A stretch of 64,000 nucleotides of DNA from Erysipelotrichaceae bacterium (GCA_015058845.1 SVBO01000001.1:67934-131933), one strand, 5' to 3'; numbered from the stretch's first letter, positions 1 to 8,497 are shown. Notes: generated by a model from the sequence alone, not told the origin. A program made the numbers and translations.

Positions 1-354
1 TAATTCGATCTGTGCTTTGAATACTTCTTTCTGCATATCTCTAGGAGCCTTATCCCAATAGTAATCTAGCCCGATCTCTCCGATCGCTACGACCTTCTCA
101 TCTTCTGCTAGTTGCTCTAACTCTGCTGCTACTTCCTCATTATAGTCTTCTGCTGAATCTGGATGGATCCCTACGGCTGCATATACACATGGATACGTAT
201 GTGCGATCTCTACAGCTTTACGGGAAGAGGGTAGGTCAAAGCCAATGCAGATCATCTTCTCGATTCCTTGATCTAGGCATTGTTGTACTACTTCAGCCAC
301 ATTTTCTTGATATGTTTCATCATTTAGATGACAGTGTGTATCGATAATTCCCAT
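1..354 (-). CDS. TatD family metal-dependent DNase (3' end cut by window)
   Basis: This reading frame starts at an ATG at 354 and runs off the left edge of the window, so only about 118 N-terminal codons are visible. The protein opens with MGIIDTHCHLND, the metal-binding HxH start of the TatD/YcfH amidohydrolase-fold nucleases. The motifs GIHPDSAEDY and AIGEIGLDYYWD follow at the spacing expected for the family. Members are divalent-metal hydrolases with 3'-5' exonuclease or deacylase activity in the cytoplasm. The gene starts 12 bases after the mnmE stop and is probably co-transcribed with mnmE. The family call is firm; the exact substrate is not known from sequence. Confidence 0.9.
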   Translation of the reverse strand, partial: MGIIDTHCHLNDETYQENVAEVVQQCLDQGIEKMICIGFDLPSSRKAVEIAHTYPCVYAAVGIHPDSAEDYNEEVAAELEQLAEDEKVVAIGEIGLDYYWDKAPRDMQKEVFKAQIEL

Positions 355-366
355 AAATACTTACTC

Positions 367-1704
367 CTACTTTCCTAAACAGAAACGTGTGAATAGTTCA
401 TCTAATAGATCCATATTCTTAGCTTCTCCTATGATGTCTTTGATACATTCATACGCTTGTTCGATATCGATCAAGGCTAGATCGATCTCCATGCCTGCTT
501 CTAGTGCTGCTACTGCTGTTTCCATGTGTGTATGGGCTTGGCGTAGTAATGCGATGTGTCTTTCATTAGCGAATGTTGGTTCTCTTAAGGCGATGGTATG
601 TTCCTCATACATCTCTTCGATTCTGTCGATCAGTGGTTCGATGTGTTGATCTTTGGCAGAGATGTATAGCTTGTCACTATCTATATCTTGTGTCAGATCT
701 ACTTTGTTATACACAATTATTCTATTAAGATCTTTACTTGCTTCTAGTAATGCTTCATCTTCTTTAGCTAATTCCTCATGGGCTTCTAGGACAACGATCA
801 CTAGGTCGGCTTCTTCCATGGCCTTGTGACTTCTTTCAATGCCGATCTTTTCTACGATATCTTCTGTGTGATGGATACCTGCTGTATCGATCAAATGTAA
901 TGTGACACTTGGTAAGCGTACATATCCTTCTACTAGGTCACGGGTTGTTCCTGCTACGTCAGATACGATGGCTTTGTCTTCTTCTAGTAGAGCGTTTAGT
1001 AGAGAGGATTTTCCTACGTTTGGCTTTCCTAGGATGACTGTCTTGATCCCTTCACGCATGATCTTTCCACTATGACTCTTACGGATCAATTCTTCTAATT
1101 TTGTTAGCCATTGGTTTGCTTTAGAGAGTAGTTGTGGTGTTTCTACTTGGGCTACGTCATAGTATTCTGGGTAGTCAATGTTTACTTCGATCTGTGCGAT
1201 CATTTGGATCAGGTCTTCTTTTAGAGGATCGATCAGTGTACGAATACCGCCTCTTAGGGTATTCATGGCTAGTCTTGTGGTAGAGGAGTCTTTTCCTTCG
1301 ATCAGATCTTGTACTGCTTCGGCTTGTGTTAAGTCGATGCGGCCATTCAAGAAGGCTCTCTTTGTGAATTCTCCTCGTTCTGCTAGTTCGGCACCATTTT
1401 CTAGTAATAGCGATAAGATCTTCTTTGTGATGTAGATACCACCATGACAGTTGATCTCTACGGTATCTTCTCGTGTGAATGTTTTAGGGGCTCTGAATAC
1501 GCTAACTAACACTTCATCGATGTATTCTTGTGTCTTAGGATCTTTGATGTATCCGTAGACTACTTGATGGGATGGGATGTTAGTTAGGTCTCTGCTGAAT
1601 AGTGTATTAGCGATGGAGATGGCTTCATCTCCGCTGATTCTTATGATAGCGATAGCTCCTTCGCTTAGTGGGGTAGCTATGGCTGCGATTGTTTTCATGA
1701 ACAT
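367..1704 (-). CDS. mnmE: tRNA modification GTPase MnmE (TrmE)
   Basis: MnmE works with MnmG to add carboxymethylaminomethyl groups to the wobble uridine (U34) of certain tRNAs. The N-terminal tetrahydrofolate-binding domain begins KTIAAIATPLSEGA. The GTPase P-loop GKPNVGKSS lies near residue 230, followed by the DTAGI switch region and an NKVD motif. The protein ends in CLGK, the C-terminal cysteine motif of the family. The frame is open to a GTG at 1713, but the AGGAG at 1715-1719 sits about 10 bases before the ATG at 1704; an ATG at 1698 aligns best with homologues. Its partner mnmG is about 10 kb away, not adjacent as in many Firmicutes. Confidence 0.97.
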   Translation of the reverse strand: MFMKTIAAIATPLSEGAIAIIRISGDEAISIANTLFSRDLTNIPSHQVVYGYIKDPKTQEYIDEVLVSVFRAPKTFTREDTVEINCHGGIYITKKILSLLLENGAELAERGEFTKRAFLNGRIDLTQAEAVQDLIEGKDSSTTRLAMNTLRGGIRTLIDPLKEDLIQMIAQIEVNIDYPEYYDVAQVETPQLLSKANQWLTKLEELIRKSHSGKIMREGIKTVILGKPNVGKSSLLNALLEEDKAIVSDVAGTTRDLVEGYVRLPSVTLHLIDTAGIHHTEDIVEKIGIERSHKAMEEADLVIVVLEAHEELAKEDEALLEASKDLNRIIVYNKVDLTQDIDSDKLYISAKDQHIEPLIDRIEEMYEEHTIALREPTFANERHIALLRQAHTHMETAVAALEAGMEIDLALIDIEQAYECIKDIIGEAKNMDLLDELFTRFCLGK

Positions 1705-1726
1705 ATGGATCACTCTCCTGTGTATG

Positions 1727-1756
1727 ATTATAGCATAGTAGTGGGTAGTATTTCAA
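1727..1756 (-). promoter_or_regulatory. Probable sigma-A promoter of mnmE
   Basis: On the minus strand a TTGAAA (-35, 1756-1751) is followed 18 bases later by a perfect TATAAT (-10, 1732-1727). It lies just upstream of the AGGAG and start codon of mnmE. Confidence 0.6.
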
Positions 1757-1821
1757 AGAATGGGATAATTTCTTTGTTTTTTGTGGTACTTTAGTAGTTT
1801 TTAGTTTTTACAAGAAATTAT

Positions 1822-1975
1822 GTTATATATGAATCTTTTTCCAGAATAATTCGTTATATCTGAATAATTGCATTTTCTTCAAAATCTAATACTTTTTACG
1901 CTTTTTGAGGATATTTGCATGGTATTTCTTAAAGGTATATTATGGTAATATATATTAGTTTAAAAGTATACCATG
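1822..1975. promoter_or_regulatory. Repeat-rich intergenic region upstream of the peptide-regulator cassette
   Basis: The gene-free stretch 1757-2081 is very AT-rich. It holds two near-identical 13-base direct repeats, GTTATATATGAAT (1822-1834) and GTTATATCTGAAT (1853-1865), 31 bases apart, about three helical turns. It also holds an inverted repeat CATGGTAT (1918-1925) / ATACCATG (1968-1975). Such arrays are typical of regulator binding sites, but no factor can be named. Their position suggests control of the divergent mnmE and peptide genes. Confidence 0.45.
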
Positions 1976-2081
1976 AAACTGCAGAATACTACAAAAAGTA
2001 TATATTTGTAGAAGATATATGATATTTGCTATATTTTCCTCACAGAAAGGGAACTTAATGAAAGTTCGGGAGGAAAAGATT

Positions 2082-2198
2082 ATGAAGAAATTATTTGTTT
2101 TATTAACTGTGTTTATGCTTTGTTTTGGAGCAGTAAGTGCTCAAAAGATTAATGACGACAAAGAAGATGGGTTCATCGGTTGGACACTTAGACAATAG
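2082..2198 (+). CDS. Small exported peptide, candidate signalling pheromone precursor (38 aa)
   Basis: This short gene encodes 38 residues. A GGGAGG at 2068-2073 lies 8 bases before the ATG. Residues 1-20 (MKKLFVLLTVFMLCFGAVSA) form a textbook Sec signal peptide with two lysines, a hydrophobic core and an AVSA cleavage site. The predicted released part is QKINDDKEDGFIGWTLRQ. The stop lies 21 bases before the start of a TPR-type regulator, and the two genes probably share one transcript. This is the layout of peptide/receptor pairs in the RRNPP group (PlcR-PapR, NprR-NprX, Rgg-SHP, AimR-AimP), where an exported precursor is processed and re-imported to bind the TPR protein. The coding call is strong; the pheromone role is inference from context. 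Confidence 0.75.
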   Translation: MKKLFVLLTVFMLCFGAVSAQKINDDKEDGFIGWTLRQ

Positions 2199-2219
2199 AA
2201 CAGAAAGGTAGGGAGTTTC

Positions 2220-3428
2220 ATGAAGTTTGTAGATTTCGAGTTGACAGAGTATACGAAGGATTATAAGTATTTCGAGGAATACTTAGAGATACGCTACAAA
2301 CAAGATAACGTGAAACGCAGTGTGATCCTAAAGGAAGCAGACATTTATCAGTCTGCTTTTAGTCTTGCTAAGAAAGATGGATTAGGAACACATAAGAAGA
2401 TCGTTCAGAAGTTTGAGAAGTATTATGGATTAGAACCTATTCAACCTCAACCATTACAAGAACTAAATAACCATTTTAATAATTTATTCATCGGAACCTA
2501 TTATACCAATGAAGAATTAGCTTATAATTCTTATCAAGAAATCATGAAATTAAAGAATGAATTTTCTAATACTTATATATCTTTCCTGTTTGATTTTTTT
2601 GAACTGTTCTACATTAGTACCACAGAACAATCTACACATCAAGATAATGAAAAATATATAAATGAAACTTTTATTTCACTGCAAAAGTATAAGTCTATTT
2701 TCCCTCCTAAATTACTTATTCTATTGATTCTGTCTGGTTTTTCAACCGACCATTTGTCAATATCGGACGTTAATCTAGAAATAGCAAAACTCGAAGAATT
2801 ACTAAGCCGTTACCCAAAACTCAAAGGTTACACTTACTTTAAAATAGGATATATATACCATCGTTTAGACCATCAAGAAGCAAGCATTCACTATTTAAAA
2901 GAAAGTCTTACATACCTAGTACAAGACATAAACCTCCAAAGAGCAAAAACAATACAGAGTAACTTATTTGTCGTTTACAATTCAATCGGTATGCTCGCCA
3001 AGGCCAAAGAACAAGGCGAAACTTTCCTCCTATACCTAAACACAGTAGAAGGAGACGAATTCCTGAAATGGTCTATCAACTACAACATGGCCCTCATCTC
3101 CATCCAACTAGAAAACTACAAAGAAGCCCTACACTACATCGAAACAGCCTACCAATACAATAACAACAAAATAGCCATGATCACCCTATACATGCACATA
3201 TGCCACACCCTAAAAGACAACAAGAAAGTAAAAGAACTCTATTTCACTAACCAAGAACTCATCAACAATAACTCTAATCCTATTTATAAATTAGCAATAG
3301 ACCTTATTTACCACAAGACTATCAAGTATAGTAGAGCTCAACGTAACAAAGAATGGAAAGAGTTATGTCTCCTGCTTGACAAGTTCAAAAACTATAATGT
3401 GAAATACTACATCCATAAACTAAAATAG
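2220..3428 (+). CDS. TPR-type (RRNPP/Rgg-like) putative peptide-sensing regulator
   Basis: This 402-residue cytoplasmic protein has no signal peptide. Residues about 25-70 (around KRSVILKEADIYQS and GTHKKIVQKFEKYYG) resemble a degenerate helix-turn-helix. The rest is helical, with TPR-like repeats at roughly 200-340, for example the YFKIGYIYHRLDHQEASIHY and YKEALHYIETAYQYN segments. Small HTH plus TPR array is the architecture of RRNPP quorum-sensing receptors. It follows a 38-residue exported peptide gene by 21 bases. Composition is unusual: 2461-3420 contains only one GATC, while neighbouring genes have one about every 55 bases, which suggests horizontal acquisition. DNA binding and peptide binding are not proven; a non-DNA-binding TPR receptor (Rap-like) is the main alternative. 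Confidence 0.7.
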   Translation: MKFVDFELTEYTKDYKYFEEYLEIRYKQDNVKRSVILKEADIYQSAFSLAKKDGLGTHKKIVQKFEKYYGLEPIQPQPLQELNNHFNNLFIGTYYTNEELAYNSYQEIMKLKNEFSNTYISFLFDFFELFYISTTEQSTHQDNEKYINETFISLQKYKSIFPPKLLILLILSGFSTDHLSISDVNLEIAKLEELLSRYPKLKGYTYFKIGYIYHRLDHQEASIHYLKESLTYLVQDINLQRAKTIQSNLFVVYNSIGMLAKAKEQGETFLLYLNTVEGDEFLKWSINYNMALISIQLENYKEALHYIETAYQYNNNKIAMITLYMHICHTLKDNKKVKELYFTNQELINNNSNPIYKLAIDLIYHKTIKYSRAQRNKEWKELCLLLDKFKNYNVKYYIHKLK

Positions 3429-3457
3429 CTTAGAGATATCTCTAAGCTATTTTTATT
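3422..3457. terminator. Bidirectional stem-loop terminator
   Basis: A perfect 32-base palindrome (3422-3453) has arms AAAATAGCTTAGAGAT and ATCTCTAAGCTATTTT. It overlaps the stop of the TPR regulator and lies just past the end of the convergent arsC/spx-like gene. A-rich and T-rich flanks let it act on both strands. Confidence 0.85.
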
Positions 3458-3462
3458 TCTAC

Positions 3463-3813
3463 CTACTTCAAACCCTCATACACATCACTACGATACCCAA
3501 CGATCACAGTATCCTCACTCACTAACAACGGCCTCTTCACCAACATTCCATCACTAGCCAGTAATACTAACTTCTCCTCATCACTTAAACTATCCATCTT
3601 CTTACTTAACTCTAATTCTCTATACTTGATCCCAGAAGTATTAAAGAACTTACGAAGTGGTAATCCACTCATCGCACACCATTCCTTTAACTCCTCTACC
3701 GTAGGATTCTCCTCCTTGATCTCTCTGACTACAAACGAAACATTCAACTCCTCTAAATGCCTCCTAGCCTTCTGACAAGTACTACACTTCCCATAACAAA
3801 TAAACGTATACAC
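3463..3813 (-). CDS. ArsC/Spx family thioredoxin-fold protein
   Basis: The start YTFICYGKCSTCQKARRHL carries the CxxC redox or binding motif of the arsenate reductase/Spx superfamily. Later motifs are KFFNTSG, a ...VKRPLLV cis-proline segment and VIVGYR, all usual for the YffB/ArsC/MgsR branch. The frame is open upstream to a GTG at 3852, but the strong GGGAGG sits about 7 bases before a GTG at 3813. That start gives 116 residues, the normal family length, and the usual MYTF opening. It follows parB by a few dozen bases and is probably the last gene of the rsmG-noc-soj-parB operon. Whether it reduces arsenate or binds RNA polymerase like Spx cannot be told from sequence. Confidence 0.8.
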   Translation of the reverse strand: MYTFICYGKCSTCQKARRHLEELNVSFVVREIKEENPTVEELKEWCAMSGLPLRKFFNTSGIKYRELELSKKMDSLSDEEKLVLLASDGMLVKRPLLVSEDTVIVGYRSDVYEGLK

Positions 3814-3856
3814 ACACATACCTCCCTTATACAACAAAGCGCCGTTATCCACAGCG

Positions 3857-4735
3857 CTACTCTTCGATCATATGTAAGATCTCTAAAATACGATTCAAAT
3901 CAGAATCATCTTCAAACCTAATAGAAATCTGCTTATTCGCGATCACTACCTTAGTCTGTAACTTATCACTCATCAACTTCACAGGATAACTATAATCAGT
4001 CTCTTCCTTCTTACGAGGCTTAACACTATCCTTATTCAACAACTGTTTCACAAGATTCTCAACAGCACGAACACTCATACCCTCTTGCACAGCCTTCTTC
4101 GCAACACTTAAGATACTCTTCTCATCTAAAGGCAATAAAGCACGCGCATGTCCCATAGACAACTCATTATCCATTACCATCTTCTGCACACTACTAGGTA
4201 ACTTCAACAAACGAAGCATATTCGCAATATGCTCACGACTCTTACCCACACGCTTAGCCAAAGCCTCTTGCGTATACCCAAGCTTAGTGATCATATTCTG
4301 ATACCCAATAGCCTCTTCGATCGCACTCAGATCCTCACGTTGAATATTCTCCAACATAGCGATCTCCATCATTTCCTCATCCGTAAAATCAACAACGATC
4401 GCAGGGATCTCAGAAAGACCCGCTAACTTACTAGCACGCACACGACGCTCACCAGCAATCAGATCATATCCCTTAATAGACTTCTTCACAAGAACAGGCG
4501 TAAACACACCATGCTCCTTAATAGACTCACTTAACTCTCTTAACTTCTCCTCATCAAACACCGTACGAGGTTGATATGGATTAGGACGGATCTCTGATAA
4601 AGCAATAGTCACCTTCTCAGTAGGAACCACATCCGTTTGACCACTTTGGATCTGTTCGATCACATCTGTCACATTATTACCGAAAATAGCCTCTAACCCT
4701 TTTCCCAACGCTCTATTCTTCTTAGCAGACGCCAT
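3857..4735 (-). CDS. parB: Chromosome partitioning protein ParB (Spo0J)
   Basis: ParB is the CTP-dependent DNA clamp that loads at parS sites near the origin and works with Soj/ParA in chromosome segregation. Visible features are the N-terminal RALGKGLEAIFG, the PNPYQPR and GERRVRA boxes of the ParB/Srx nuclease-like fold, ENIQREDLSAIEEA, and the HTH region TQEALAKRVGKSREHIANML. The C-terminal dimer domain is present. The start at 4735 (MASAKKNRALGKG) is about 7 bases from GGAGG; an ATG two codons upstream is too close. Soj lies 12-18 bases upstream. No parS consensus was found in the window. Confidence 0.95.
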   Translation of the reverse strand: MASAKKNRALGKGLEAIFGNNVTDVIEQIQSGQTDVVPTEKVTIALSEIRPNPYQPRTVFDEEKLRELSESIKEHGVFTPVLVKKSIKGYDLIAGERRVRASKLAGLSEIPAIVVDFTDEEMMEIAMLENIQREDLSAIEEAIGYQNMITKLGYTQEALAKRVGKSREHIANMLRLLKLPSSVQKMVMDNELSMGHARALLPLDEKSILSVAKKAVQEGMSVRAVENLVKQLLNKDSVKPRKKEETDYSYPVKLMSDKLQTKVVIANKQISIRFEDDSDLNRILEILHMIEE

Positions 4736-4753
4736 CTCCATTCCTCCTTAACA

Positions 4754-5542
4754 CTACTTCTTTAAAATATCCTTATTATGCTCCATAACTTCCTTAGCAA
4801 GATGAGCATACGCATTCGCACCCTCACATCTCACATCATAATCAAAGATACATTGACCACAACTAGGAGCCTCAGATAACTTAACATTACGTGGAATATA
4901 ACTCTTATACACACGTTCCTTGAAATACTTACGTACCTCTTGCATGACCTCTAAACCAAGCTTAGTACGACCATCAAACATCGTTAATAGAACACCCTCG
5001 ATCTTTAGATCCTTATTGAATAAGTTCTGCACTAATCGAATAGTACTTAATAACTGCGTAACACCCTCTAATGCATAATACTCACATTGTACTGGAATGA
5101 TCACACTATCCGCAGCAGTTAACGCATTCGTATTCAATAATCCAAGAGAAGGAGGACAGTCGATGATAATGAAATCATACGCATCCTTCACAACATCTAA
5201 CTTCTTCTTAAGAAGTTGTTCCTTACCTACCTTATAGTTATTCATCTCAAGATCTGCTCCCGCTAAATTGATCGTAGTAGGTAATAGATCTAAAGTAGCT
5301 TGTGCTAATGGCACTTGGATCACAGCTTCTTGTACTGTTGTATCAGATAATAATACCTCATACACAGTCTCTTCAAATTCCATGGTATTAGCCCCAATTC
5401 CTTGAGTAGTATTGCCTTGTGGATCTAGGTCTACAAGTAATACCTTATTTCCTAAATATGTAAGACCAGCAGCTAGATTGATACTTGTAGTAGTCTTACC
5501 AACTCCGCCTTTTTGATTTGAAACCGCAATAATCTTTCCCAT
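4754..5542 (-). CDS. soj: ParA family ATPase Soj
   Basis: Soj is the Walker-type ATPase partner of ParB. It acts in segregation and, in Bacillus, also modulates DnaA. The deviant Walker A KGGVGKTTT is near residue 11, the Walker B FIIIDCPPSLG near 125, and the sequence is full length at 262 residues. AAGGAG lies 8 bases before the ATG. It sits between noc and parB in one operon. Confidence 0.96.
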   Translation of the reverse strand: MGKIIAVSNQKGGVGKTTTSINLAAGLTYLGNKVLLVDLDPQGNTTQGIGANTMEFEETVYEVLLSDTTVQEAVIQVPLAQATLDLLPTTINLAGADLEMNNYKVGKEQLLKKKLDVVKDAYDFIIIDCPPSLGLLNTNALTAADSVIIPVQCEYYALEGVTQLLSTIRLVQNLFNKDLKIEGVLLTMFDGRTKLGLEVMQEVRKYFKERVYKSYIPRNVKLSEAPSCGQCIFDYDVRCEGANAYAHLAKEVMEHNKDILKK

Positions 5543-5554
5543 AACTTACACTCC

Positions 5555-6322
5555 TTACTGTTTCGGAATCCTAACCACCATCATAACAGCATCCCCATCA
5601 TCACGCGTCTCTACAGTTGCCTTGATGCCACCATCATTGATCATCTTAACAGCCTGCTCGATCGTATTCATAGCGATCTTTGTATGTTTAGTAATTCCAT
5701 GTAGACTACTTTTCTTCTTAGCCTCTTTTGGTTCTTTCAACTGTTGAATATATTCCTCAGTCTTCTTAACGTTATATCCTTTATTAATAATAGTCTTATA
5801 TACATTTCTTTGTTGTTCCTTCTCAACACTTAGTAAAGCACGTCCATGTCTTTCGGTAATAACACCACTGCTTACTGCTTGTTGGATCTCTTCTGGAAGA
5901 TTCAATAAGCGGATCTTATTCGCTACACTTGCTTGACTCTTACCGATCTTCTTAGCCACTTCTTCTTGTGTCATAGAAGAATTACGCATTAGGTTCACAT
6001 ACGCCTTAGCCTCTTCAATAGCACTTAGATCTTGTCTTTGAATATTCTCGATCAATGCTAGTTCTGCCGATTGTAAGTCACTTGTTTCCATAAGGATACA
6101 AGGTACTTCATCCATACCATTTAAACGACATGCACGTAGTCTTCTCTCTCCTGCAATGATCTCATAATGATCCCCCATATGACGTACTACGATAGGTTGT
6201 AGTAAGCCATTATACTTAATTGACAATGCTAGATCTGCTAACGCCTCATCATCGAAATATAAACGTGGTTGATTCTTATTCGTAACGATCAGATCTGCAT
6301 CGATCCATTTAACCTCTTTCAT
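5555..6322 (-). CDS. noc: Nucleoid occlusion protein Noc (ParB-like)
   Basis: This is a second ParB-family DNA clamp of 255 residues, with NQPR, GERRLRACRLNG and ENIQRQDLSAIEEAKAY boxes plus the HTH segment TQEEVAKKIGKSQASVANKI. Its place between rsmG and soj is that of noc in Bacillus, where the protein binds NBS sites and keeps the division ring off the nucleoid. It is clearly distinct from the parB product two genes downstream. GGAGG lies about 8 bases before the ATG. No Noc binding site consensus was seen in this window. Confidence 0.88.
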   Translation of the reverse strand: MKEVKWIDADLIVTNKNQPRLYFDDEALADLALSIKYNGLLQPIVVRHMGDHYEIIAGERRLRACRLNGMDEVPCILMETSDLQSAELALIENIQRQDLSAIEEAKAYVNLMRNSSMTQEEVAKKIGKSQASVANKIRLLNLPEEIQQAVSSGVITERHGRALLSVEKEQQRNVYKTIINKGYNVKKTEEYIQQLKEPKEAKKKSSLHGITKHTKIAMNTIEQAVKMINDGGIKATVETRDDGDAVMMVVRIPKQ

Positions 6323-6335
6323 CTTCTATGCCTCC

Positions 6336-7040
6336 TTATAAAGGATTCTTCTTGATCTTAGCAAAGGCACGTGGATATTTCTTAGGTGTCTTTGCGATCT
6401 TTCTATAATACAGATTAATATGTGTATGTTCCCCTACATGTTCTTCACATACATTCTCTAATTTCACACCAAGAATACGTAGCGCATCCTTAGCTCCCTC
6501 ATTCTCTTGCATTCCACTACTTCCCTTCATAGCCATAAATAGACCATGTTCCTTGACAAGTGGAATACATAATTCACTTAACATATTTAAATTTGCCACT
6601 GCTCTAGCACTTACTAGATCATACCTCTCACGTTGTTCACTTGCGAAATCTTCTGCTCTAGCATTTACGATATTCACATTCTCTAATCCTAATTCCTTAA
6701 CGACTTCCTTTAAGAAAGTACAGCGTTTTGCTAGGGGTTCAATGATCGTGATCTCTAAATGTGGAAATGCGATCTTGATAGGAAGAGAGGGAAATCCTGC
6801 TCCTGCTCCTACATCTGCGAAAGTCTTGATCTCTTCGTTATTTGGGATCTTAGCGAATCCTAAAACAGAATCAAAGAAATGAAGAGTAAATACTTCCTCT
6901 TCTTCTGTGATCGCACTTAGATTCATTTTCTCGTTCCATGTCTTTAGTAATGCTGCGTAGCGTGTATATTGTTCTAATTGAGTATCACTGATCGCAGCGT
7001 TCACAGCTGCCATCTTCTCTGTAAATTCATTCTTATTCAT
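6336..7040 (-). CDS. rsmG: 16S rRNA (guanine-N7) methyltransferase RsmG (GidB)
   Basis: RsmG uses S-adenosylmethionine to methylate G527 of 16S rRNA. The Rossmann-type SAM motif TFADVGAGAGFPSLPIKI is near residue 75, followed by the acidic ITIIEPLAKRCTFLKE strand and the VSARAVANLN segment typical of the family. At 234 residues the length is normal. It is the first gene of the noc-soj-parB operon. The usual upstream neighbour mnmG is not here but about 4.6 kb further along. Confidence 0.96.
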   Translation of the reverse strand: MNKNEFTEKMAAVNAAISDTQLEQYTRYAALLKTWNEKMNLSAITEEEEVFTLHFFDSVLGFAKIPNNEEIKTFADVGAGAGFPSLPIKIAFPHLEITIIEPLAKRCTFLKEVVKELGLENVNIVNARAEDFASEQRERYDLVSARAVANLNMLSELCIPLVKEHGLFMAMKGSSGMQENEGAKDALRILGVKLENVCEEHVGEHTHINLYYRKIAKTPKKYPRAFAKIKKNPL

Positions 7041-7240
7041 GCACAGCCCTCACTTTTGCTTATATATTATACATGAAAAAAGATAAATTTGAAACGATAT
7101 ATTACAGAAACTCTGCAAACCTCATAAAACCAACCAATTTAAAGAATAATTTACGTTCAATTCTACACCTTTGGTTGACGTTAGAGAACTATTGCTTTAA
7201 AATAGATAGAAGAGGTTTACTCTTATGGGAGGTATATTAC

Positions 7241-8497
7241 GTGAGTATTATCGTAAAAGCCAAATATAAAAAAGGATTATTTGCAAAAAAGATTTCCATC
7301 GAAAATTTCATGGAAACATTAGGAAAGATCAATGTTGAAAAAGAATATAAAGCAGAATTGATCCGCTATAGTAACAATCAATTCGTTATGAGTTTATTAC
7401 CAGGGGGTTCTATCCAATTCAATGTAACTGAAACATTAATGGAGATCTCTTCTCAAACTTCTCTTGTAGGACCTGGGTTCCACAAGTGTGTGATCGATAT
7501 CATTGAAGAACTAGGAACTCGTATGGGATTACACTTCGATATCACAGATCCAACAGACTATGATGGAACACGTGCCTTCATGATGCTTCAAAAGGAACAT
7601 ATCAATGATGTACGCGAGATCTTTGCTGAGATCGTGAAGTCTAGAGAAGAAAAACCTGTAGAGGGTTCTAACTTCGTAGGTTGGAGAAATAATTGGTTCC
7701 CACTACGTCAGAAAGAGATCATTACTTCTTATGGTAGCTTTACTGTAGAAGAGATCAAAGAAAAACTAGCTAGTGAAGATTTCGATGAATTTGCTAAGTC
7801 TATGATCTATTGGTTCGATGAAACTAAGACTGCTCAATATTATAAACAAACAGCTCTATTCTATCTATGGAATGGATATAGATGGCGTAAACCTGTTACA
7901 AAGGAAGATGCTAGAGTATCACAACTCATCCTACATAGCTTAGAAATGGCTCGTATGGCTGATAACGATATCACACTTCCTTCTCAAGCATGGCAACAGA
8001 TCTGTGCTTATACAGGAGTACCATATCTAAACTTAAACGAAGCTGCTGATCTAGATGATTCTAAGATCGGATATCTAAAGTATCCAGTACACTTCCATTT
8101 ACCATTAGACTATGGTCTAAAGTTACCAGGATCATTCGAAATGGGACGTGATAAAGAAGGCTTCATCGTATTAGCAGATCCAAATAGAACGATCAAGATC
8201 AAGATCGCTCCAGAAATGCAACCAGGACATGTAATGGATCCTCGTAAGATGTTAGAACAGATCGATTATCAAGAAGAAAGAAATGGTAGTATCTATGTGG
8301 CTCAGATCACTGATGCTAAGGTTTCTGGTGGTTCTATCTATATCTTACATGGATATATCCAAAGTTATGCTTCTTATGCAGAAGTAAATATCGTATTACG
8401 TAATGTAGAGGATAAGGAATGGGCATTGAATGCTCTTAAGGCGATCGAAGTTCCGTTCACTAGACCTATCTCACTAGCATCACTTGACCAACAATAG
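7241..8497 (+). CDS. Conserved hypothetical protein upstream of a bactofilin
   Basis: I do not recognise this protein. The frame is open from 7073, but GGGAGG lies about 8 bases before a GTG at 7241. That start gives 418 residues and removes an unlikely lysine-rich, AT-rich N-terminus. The sequence looks soluble, with no signal peptide or clear membrane segment, and is rich in aromatic residues (for example FVGWRNNWFPLR and LFYLWNGYRWRKP). The C-terminal part (SGGSIYILHGYIQSYASY) is reminiscent of beta-strand repeats. It is followed after 15 bases by a bactofilin gene, so it may help build or anchor that polymer. Coding is certain; the function is unknown. Confidence 0.75.
   Translation: MSIIVKAKYKKGLFAKKISIENFMETLGKINVEKEYKAELIRYSNNQFVMSLLPGGSIQFNVTETLMEISSQTSLVGPGFHKCVIDIIEELGTRMGLHFDITDPTDYDGTRAFMMLQKEHINDVREIFAEIVKSREEKPVEGSNFVGWRNNWFPLRQKEIITSYGSFTVEEIKEKLASEDFDEFAKSMIYWFDETKTAQYYKQTALFYLWNGYRWRKPVTKEDARVSQLILHSLEMARMADNDITLPSQAWQQICAYTGVPYLNLNEAADLDDSKIGYLKYPVHFHLPLDYGLKLPGSFEMGRDKEGFIVLADPNRTIKIKIAPEMQPGHVMDPRKMLEQIDYQEERNGSIYVAQITDAKVSGGSIYILHGYIQSYASYAEVNIVLRNVEDKEWALNALKAIEVPFTRPISLASLDQQ

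Noticed and set aside
707-4913. Further DnaA-box-like TTATACACA sites (707-715 and 4905-4913) as an origin
   Set aside because: They lie inside mnmE and soj coding sequence, are widely spaced and have no AT-rich unwinding repeats nearby.
3857-6322. parS or Noc-binding sites within the par operon
   Set aside because: I looked for the TGTTTCACGTGAAACA and ATTTCCCGGGAAAT type palindromes and saw none in the window.
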